Of a DNA stretch of 64,000 nucleotides, positions 57,320-64,000 are shown piece after piece. The notes beneath the pieces are model-generated. The model made no database searches, was not told where the DNA came from, and saw only the letters and a list, made by a program, of their open reading frames with translations. A program made the position numbers and the translations under genes. Every line of letters begins with the position of its first letter. The first letter of the stretch is position 1. The stretch lies in assembly GCA_950022655.1 (NCBI GenBank), contig OX465584.1, positions 5,465,694 through 5,529,693 of the forward strand, read 5' to 3'. This stretch comes from Alentia gelatinosa (lineage: Eukaryota > Annelida > Polychaeta > Phyllodocida > Polynoidae).

Positions 57320-59275
57320 CGCTACCTGAGACTGAGGCCAGTCTACAGAGGAGGGGTAGGACATAGGGACTGAGGCCAGTCTACAGGGGTAGAGGTAGGA
57401 CACAGGGACTAAGACCAGTCTACAGGGGGAGGGGTAGGACACAGGGACTGAGACCAGTCTACAGGGAGAGGGACAGGACACAGAGACTGAGGCCAGTCTA
57501 CAGAGGAGGGGTAGGACACAGGGACTGAGACCAGTCTACAGGGGGAGGGGTAGGACACAGGGACTGAGGCCAGACTACAGGGGGAGGGGTAGGACACAGG
57601 GACTGAGGCCAGACTACAGGGGGAGGGGTAGGACACAGGGACTGAGGCCAGACTACAGGGGGAGGGGTAGGACACAGGGACTGAGGCCAGTCTACAGGGG
57701 GAGGGGTAGGACACAGGGACTGAGGCCAGACTACAGGGGGAGGGGTAGGACACAGGGACTGAGGCCAGTTTACAGGGGGAGGGACAGGACACAGAGACTG
57801 AGGCCAGTCTACAGAGGAGGGGTAGGACACAGGGACTGAGGCCAGACTACAGGGGGAAGGGTAGGACACAGGGACTGAGGCCAGTCTACAGGGGGAGGGG
57901 GAGGACACAGGGACTGAGACCAGTCTACAGGGGAGGGGTAGGACACAGGGACTCAGGCCAGTCTACAGGGGTAGAGGTAGGACACAGGGACTGAGGCCAG
58001 TTTACAGGGAGAGGGGTAGGACATAGGGACTGAGGCCAGTCTACAAGGTTAGGGGGAGGACACAGGGACTGAGGCCAGTCTGCATTGGAGAGGTAGGACA
58101 CAGGGACTAAGACCAGTCTACAGGGGGAGGGGGAGGACACAGGGACTGAGGCCAGTCTACAGGGGGAGGGGGAGGACACAGGGACTGAGGCCAGTCTACA
58201 GGGGAGGGGTAGGACACAGGGACTGAGGCCAGTCTACAGGGGAGAGGTAGGACACAGGGACTGAGACCAGTCTACAGGGGGAGGGAGAGGACACAGGGAC
58301 TAAGACCAGTCTACAGGGGAGGGGTAGGACACAGGGACTGAGGCCAGTCTACAGGGGAGAGGTAGGACACAGGGACTGAGGCCAGTCTACAGGGAGAGGT
58401 GTAGGACACAGAGACTGAGACCAGTCTACAGGGGGAGGGGGAGGACACAGGGACTGAGGCCAGACTACAGGGGGAGGGGTAGGAAACAGGGACTGAGGCC
58501 AGTCTACAGGGGGAGGGGTAGGACACAGGGACTGAGGCCAGTCTACAGGGGAGAGGTAGGACACAGGGACTGAGGCCAGTCTACAGGGGGAGGGGTAGGA
58601 CACAGAGACTGAGACCAGTCTACAGGGGGAGGGGGAGGACACAGGGACTGAGGCCAGACTACAGGGGGAGGGGTAGGACACAGAGACTGAGACCAGTCTA
58701 CAGGGGGAGGGGGAGGACACAGGGACTGAGACCAGTCTACAGGGGGAGGGGTAGGACACAGGGACTGAGGCCAGTCTACAGGGGGAGGGGTAGGACACAG
58801 GGACTGAGGCCAGTCTACAGGGGGAGGGATAGGACACAGGGACTGAGGCCAGTCTACAGGGAGAGGGGGAGGACACAGGGACTGAAACAAGTCTATAAGG
58901 GGAGGGGTAGGACACAGGGACTGAGACCAGTCTACAGGGGAGGGGTAGGACACAGGGACTGAGGCCAGACTACAGGGGGAGGGGTAGGACACAGGGACTG
59001 AAACAAGTCTATAAGGGGAGGGGTAGGACACAGGGACTGAGGCCAGTCTACAGGGGGAGGGGGAGGACACAGGGACTGAAACAAGTCTATAAGGGGAGGG
59101 GTAGGACACAGGGACTGAGACCAGTCTACAGGGGGAGGGGTAGGACACAGGGACTGAGGCCAGTCTACAGGGGGAGGGGTAGGACACAGGGACTGAGACC
59201 AGTCTACAGGGGGAGGGGTAGGACACAGGGACTGAGGCCAGACTACAGGGGGAGGGGTAGGACACAGGGTACAGT
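57320..59275 (+). repeat. Minisatellite, 39-bp unit, about 50 copies
   Basis: GGACTGAGGCCAGTCTACAG followed by GGGGAGGGGTAGGACACA repeats for almost 2 kb, with indel and G/A variants. 39 is divisible by three, so minus-strand frames of up to 255 codons (SPSPCRLASVPVSY repeats) arise and are artefacts. Single seeds lie at about 51448 and 59932. Confidence 0.97.
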
Positions 59276-59458
59276 GGCGATCCCTGCCATAACCTGTTTA
59301 ATAAAGTCACTCATATGCTTACTGGCAGATTGTGAATGATGTTAGTTTTTTTCATTAAAATATCAAATATCTAAGAGACTTTTTAACGAGTTACGAGCAC
59401 ACTGACAAGGTGTCTTCGCTTCACATCCTACATGGATCAAGACTGGAAGAGAACTTCA

Positions 59459-59860
59459 TTTATTATCCATCGTAATCAAAGACTCCATCGAAAATGTTTG
59501 GGGACCTAGTAAACTACGACCCATTATAAAACCTGTCAGATACCATAACTGTGGTATACGGATTCAAACCTGTGGTATACGGCCTCAAAGTCATGGTATA
59601 CGGGAAAGATAGTCCCTTTGTGCTATAGAGCAAAGAAAAAGTCCCTTTTGTTGTACCTATATATGACAATAACTGGATTTAATTCATTGGAGAAGTGGAT
59701 AAAAAATACAACAAACGATGGTTTTGCGGACAGGCGGCTCTGTAACCCACTGGAGGTTGATATCGTAATGCACTCGTTGGCGCTCGTATATTACTACGGG
59801 TCAACCTCTCGTGGTTTACGGCCGCCTCTCCAAAAAAACATCGATCATTGTCTATTTATT
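59459..59860. mobile_element. HB element, TTATTATCCATC type
   Basis: Body from TTTATTATCCATCG (59459) to GTGGATAAAAAATACAAC, then a hairpin with GCGGACAGGCGGC and GGCCGCCTCTCC arms. Third copy of the 55584-56393 family. Confidence 0.75.
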
Positions 59861-60829
59861 AAACGATACCTGCCCTAAGAGCCTAGTAGAACTTGTATTG
59901 AGATCATTCGTTGTTTATTAAACACACCCCAGGGACTGAGGCCAGTCGAGGTAGATTTGAGTTCTGCGCATATACCAATGTCAGTGAATGGGAGTGGGGG
60001 TGGGGGGGTTGGGGGTACGGAACAGGAGGAGGGGGGGGGGGGGTGGCATGAACCGGGCAGCAGCGGATTATATCCTGATGGGATTATGGAGTGATCATGG
60101 AAGTTAACCGGAGACTTCTGACCATCCCCGCTCTACCCCCAGACCTCCCTGTCAGTATTCTACCTCGGTCAACGTTTTAAAAACTAGATTTACTGTGTCA
60201 TACTCCGTTACAAGCACAGTTGTTTGAGCTAGATTCGTATCGCTCCAATCAGACAATCAAGTTTCTCTTTCTTTTTTCGTTTTTACCTAGCTTAGAATTT
60301 GATCTATTTGTTGTCATGGTATGTGCATTTATTATACATCGTATACACAGTCCTATTTGAAAAGGTACGGAAAGTCAGTACACCCCTACTCATTATCTAA
60401 GAACTAGATCATGACAATTGTATACAAAATCCCAAACCATTATAACCTGAAAATACACTCTTCAATCCGATATCTATTCCATCTGTTTGTATTTACAGCG
60501 CTATGCCTATGGTTGGAGAGCAAAAGATTATCGCCAAATGATATACCCTATAATAAGTCAGTTCCTAAGTATTTATATTATCATATTTATTCTATCAATA
60601 TACTATACATAGCATCTGTTTATAAGAACAGTTAATACTTTCTGATTTAACATGCCAACTACGCCGTAGCCCCCACCATGGCTAGCACCACCATCAAATG
60701 TGCCACCACCACAGCATCTGCGTAGGCAAATTTCCACCTGCCGACAAAATGATCGGCAATTTTTAGCAACCACACGATCTAATATGCAAATATGGAGACT
60801 ATGGTGCAGTACCGAAAATCGAAGGTAAA

Positions 60830-60831
<2 letters not shown>
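59861..60831. other. Unassigned non-coding sequence
   Basis: No exon recognised. G-rich stretch at 59994-60045 including a G run. Confidence 0.5.

Positions 60832-60910
<79 letters not shown>
60832..60910. repeat. TA dinucleotide microsatellite
   Basis: About 79 bp of TA repeats with one C interruption near 60883. Confidence 0.98.
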
Positions 60911-60912
<2 letters not shown>

Positions 60913-61300
60913 TTTATATTTATATTGATATATGGTCTGTGGATAGAACATGTGTCTGATCAACGTCGAGGGATAACCACATGCCGAATACTCAATATAT
61001 TTGCGATGAATAAAAGAGCGTTGCTTATGAAAAACAAAAAGAAAATGACCCCTATCATTTATAATCAATGTGTGTAGCATTTTCTAAGGTGAACGGATAT
61101 ACCAAATACTGAACTGCCAAAAACCAAGGAAAATGTAAAAAGAGGAAATCAAATGTGTTTTATTAAACAAAAGAAATAGAACCCTGTATTATTCTAACGT
61201 TTCTAATACAATAAATATAGAAATAATGACATCCCACACTCGACCCTCCCGCTTGGCATGTTTCCAGGCATTGATTAACTCTAAGACCAGCTTATGGCAG
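60911..61300. other. Unassigned AT-rich sequence
   Basis: No exon or repeat family recognised. Confidence 0.45.
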
Positions 61301-61304
61301 CTTT

Positions 61305-61690
61305 GAGAAGCTCTGAGGAGCTCTGAGCATCTCCGAGCAGTCCCGAGCAGCTCCGAGCAGCCCCGAGCAACTCGGAGTAGCCCCAAAAAACTCCGAGCAT
61401 CTCCGAACAGCTCCGAGCAGCCCCGAGCAGCCCCGAAAGGCTCCGAGCAATTCCGAGCAGCCCCGAGCAGCCCCGAGCAGCCATGAGCAGTTCCCAGCAC
61501 CCCCGAGCATCTCCGAGCAGCTCCGAGCAGCCCCGATCGCAGCCCCGAGCAGCTCCGGGCAGCCCCGAGCAGCTCCGAGCATCTCCGAACAGTTCCGAGC
61601 AGTTCCGAGCAGCTCCGAGCAGCCCCGAGCAGCTCCGAGCAGCACCGAGCAGCTCCGAGCAGCTCCGAGCAGCACCGAGCAGCTCATCCA
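61305..61690 (+). repeat. 10-bp array, GAGCAGCTCC/GAGCAGCCCC
   Basis: About 38 copies of a decamer. Being 10 bp, it is open in several frames on both strands without being a gene (Cys/Ser/Glu/Leu-rich on the minus strand). Confidence 0.95.
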
Positions 61691-62099
61691 TTTAATATCT
61701 CCGTGAATCTGATGGATTTAATGGAAAGATGAGATTAGCCAGAGCGGAAGCCGGAGTGATTCCCGGTAAGGAATTGAGACCAGATCCCGCTCTCTGCCTG
61801 TCGCTGTCTGGCCTGAGACACGTGTTTGGAGCTGGATGGGGTTGGGGTGGGGGATTGTCGAGTAAAGAAACAACATGTACAAAACCTCTGCTGGAGGAGC
61901 TAGCTGGGATCTCCCAGCACATCCAAATACCATCCAAACTGTTTGAGAACTTAACCTTGCTCTGGCGAAACTTTGGTTTGGATTGAGACTTTGTCCTGGA
62001 TTCGTCTTCACTTCTCTGATACAGGGGCCCGTTTAATAATCAAGGACTGATAACAAATTCCCACTGATAGGTATTCAATGGCGCCACCTATACATTGAT

Positions 62100-62510
62100 A
62101 ATAGTTGGTAGGTGACATGTTTTGGGTGAAAGGTTGTAGGTGATAGGTGGTGGGTGGCAAGTGGTGGGTGACAGGTTGTGGGTGACAGGTGTTAGGTGAC
62201 AGGTGGTGGGTGACAGGCAGTGGGTGACAGTCGGCGGTGACAGGTTTTAATTGACAGGTGGTAAGTGACAGATGTTGGGTGACGGGTGATGGGTGACATG
62301 TTTGGGTGACATGTGGTGGGTGACAAGTGGTGGGTGGCAGGTGGTGGGTGGTAGGTGGCAGGTGGTGGGTAGCAGGTGGTGGGTGACAAGTGTTGGGTGA
62401 CAAGTGTTGGGTGACAGGTGGTGGGTGACAAGTGTTGGGTGACAGGTGGTGGGGACAGGTGGAGGGTGACGGGTGGTGGGTGACAGGTTTCAAGTGACAG
62501 GTTGTAGGTT
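62100..62510 (+). repeat. GT-rich array, about 14-bp unit
   Basis: GTGACAGGTGGTGG and variants repeat irregularly. Open frames on the minus strand (His/Pro/Thr-rich) are artefacts. Confidence 0.93.
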
Positions 62511-62519
62511 ACAGTAAGT

Positions 62520-62978
62520 TGGTGACTGCTGCTAATAAAACATGCCAGACTCCCTTGTCAGTCCCCGACCTATCTGTACTCGCCCGGACCACACTTTACG
62601 AGCGCGTGTGTTAATCTGCGCTCTGATTAAAGCCGTTCAGTGTCTGGTGAGTGCCCGCTGATCCGCGCCATCTCTCTCCCCTCCGTTGAGCTGCTCGCGC
62701 CTGCTCCGCTGCCGATGAGGATGATCTGTGCTGTGTGCAGTCACGCGTGACAACCAGGGGCTGCCTGGGGGGTCTCCCAGCTCGGAGATTTAAAATGCAA
62801 CCGTAAAGGGTCCTTACTTTGAGATTTCTTCTTCATATTATTATATACCTTTGGCCGTACCTCTTACTTATCTCACCCTTGGTATTTCTCCCCATATACT
62901 TAATACTGGAAACTTGGATCCGATGGGATACAAGCTCTGAGCCTAAACTTTCATAGGTTTCCTCTTTTTGTTGGCTTA
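62520..62978. other. Unassigned sequence with a GC-rich patch
   Basis: 62570-62790 is GC-rich and includes a donor-like CTG|GTGAGT (GT at about 62646), but no coding frame or acceptor is convincing. HB-type TTATTATATACC and TTATCTCACCC ends occur near 62838 and 62869. Confidence 0.4.
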
Positions 62979-63446
62979 CCCGGCGTTTACATTGGATGTC
63001 TAAAAACGTGGCGACTGTAGATCGTCAAGCTAATAGTCGTGATATAATCAGATGATCTTAAGTCGCCACGCTCTTGGTGTTTACGATTACGGGTTGAACG
63101 ATTAGTTCGCAAATCTTAATGAGTCCATGAACTTGTCGCAGGCATATAATGTAATACCTCGGGCCGTGTCAGCCACCCAATCAAGCCTCATCTGAAGGAG
63201 GTGGTTTACTAATCAGTGGCTTACCCTTGCCTAGCTGTCCTACATCTACCGACTACAGCCTTCTCCGTTAGGATGCCTTGGATGAGACAAATATTGTCGC
63301 CGATAAAGGTACATAAATATTCTGAAATCGGTAGATCGGCATTGGGCTTTACACTAGACGCTTTCTATCATTTTACTGCTGAAAGTCGTCAGGCAGTGCA
63401 AAATGCCAGAATCACCGGCCAGAATCGGCTAGTGTAAAATGCCGGG
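62979..63446. mobile_element. MITE family E, copy 1, interrupted by MITE B6
   Basis: Left end CCCGGCGTTTACATTGGATG; right end CTAGTGTAAAATGCCGGG. A B-family MITE at 63084-63348 lies inside. It abuts the second E copy with only TTA between them. Confidence 0.7.
63084..63348. mobile_element. MITE family B, copy 6
   Basis: Follows B1 in order (CGGGTTGAACGATTAGTTCG to TCGGTAGATCGGCATTGGGC), followed by TTA. The first 18 or so bases of the left end are missing. Confidence 0.7.
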
Positions 63447-63449
63447 TTA

Positions 63450-63821
63450 CCCGGCGTTTACACTAGACAATTATAGGCGGTGATTCTTGAACCTGACGAC
63501 TTTCAGCTGTAAAAGTCCAGAAATCGTCTGATATAAACGCCTAGAGCGTGGCGGCTGCAGATCGTCTGATTACATCTGATTACGCAATAAAGCACCACCT
63601 CAGGACTATTGGACACTCTCTAACCCTGGCGACTATTTCAAGCCGGTTTGAATTAGTCGTCTACATGGGCCGCGATTCTGTGAAAACTCATAGTCGTCAG
63701 TGTAAATGCTCGGGTAAATTCTGACGTCCCGACTTTTGCGGTGGACATTGCCACCGCCTGACGACTATTAGCTGACGATCTACAGTCGCCACGTATTTAG
63801 TCGTCTAGTGTAAACGGCGGG
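63450..63821. mobile_element. MITE family E, copy 2
   Basis: CCCGGCGTTTACACTAGAC and GTCTAGTGTAAACGGCGGG are inverted ends, flanked by TA on both sides. The interior repeats GACGACTATT- and GGCGACT-like motifs. Confidence 0.8.
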
Positions 63822-63869
63822 TAAGAGTGAGGTACCAGAAACCAGCCTGTGGCCTGCTATAGGCGACTT

Positions 63870-64000
63870 TACAGACAGCCCCCTCTGGTGGGCGTCACCT
63901 TCCTCTGGCTTCATTAAACGAGCGTAAATCAAGCGGAGCGCGCGGTGGGTGCTGGGAAAACAAAATGGCTGATGGCGTGAGGCGACGCATGCGCGTGAGA
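63870..64000 (+). promoter_or_regulatory. Possible promoter and gene start at the window edge
   Basis: CpG-rich; contains CCACCAGAGGGGGC on the minus strand (CTCF-like, about 63878-63891), GGAAAACAAAATGGCTGATGG (YY1-like ATGGCTG context) and GACGCATGCGCGT (NRF1-like). ATG at 63965 opens MADGVRRRMRVR to the edge. Promoter-type motifs next to an open ATG suggest a gene that continues beyond the window. Confidence 0.35.

Noticed and set aside
57409..59310. Minus-strand frames with SPSPCRLASVPVSY-type repeats
   Set aside because: 39-bp minisatellite translated; reads the same in shifted copies.
61189..61695. Cys/Ser/Leu-rich minus-strand frames
   Set aside because: Decamer array GAGCAGCTCC; three frames give similar low-complexity peptides.

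Overview
This is a eukaryotic nuclear window: genes are split by GT-AG introns, most of the sequence is AT-rich non-coding DNA packed with short non-autonomous transposons and minisatellites, and there is a 200-N scaffold gap. Best guess is a marine invertebrate, probably a lophotrochozoan such as a mollusc. The hints are KIAA1958-like/Crypton-type recombinase genes, a tRNA-derived SINE of a type I associate with marine invertebrates, and abundant hairpin elements. No ribosomal RNA, intact LINE, virus or CRISPR is visible.

Coding content is small. The best gene lies on the minus strand at 19935-22374: three exons joining in phase into a 518-residue Crypton-type tyrosine-recombinase protein (DUF3504/KIAA1958-like). 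It keeps the HxxR, GH and Tyr motifs but appears to lack the first catalytic Arg. A second, broken relative lies at 16252-17517 (minus). Next to it, at 15075-16098, are exons of an unrecognised protein with one duplicated, C-tract-bearing exon. A GC-rich 5' exon candidate (46430-46610) is followed by a first coding exon for a secreted protein (47885-48064, plus). That start is embedded in AGGTCA direct repeats spaced by 5 bp. A possible 42-nt microexon (42164-42205) and a possible gene start at the right edge (63965) are weaker.

The rest is repeats. Most striking are about 20 copies of a modular 'hairpin-body' (HB) element: a long imperfect palindrome joined through a TTTAT junction to a 100-250 bp body whose ends are inverted (TTTATCCTACCCC, TTTATCTCACCCC, TTTATTATCCACC, TTATTACCCACC or TTATTATATACC type). 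Many hairpin loops carry a motif close to GCGAAGCCGAGTGA even when the arms are unrelated. HB copies are chained (36064-36984, 51791-53125, 54022-54930) and nested in one another, and nested copies show where the unit ends. A second group comprises classical TIR MITEs (here called B, C, D, E, J, K) with TTA or TA target duplications; three of them stand back to back at 38231-39168.

Tandem arrays are frequent: 82-bp, 73-bp, 44-bp, 21-bp, 36-bp, 32-bp, 39-bp and 10-bp units, CT-rich blocks and a TA microsatellite. Several are amplified copies of a transposon terminus. Arrays with units divisible by three give long open frames on either strand that are not genes. Candidate regulatory stretches are a CpG-rich segment with four CACGTG boxes (12746-13130), CTCF-like sites (26255, 33801), an ETS site (34876) and the AGGTCA clusters.
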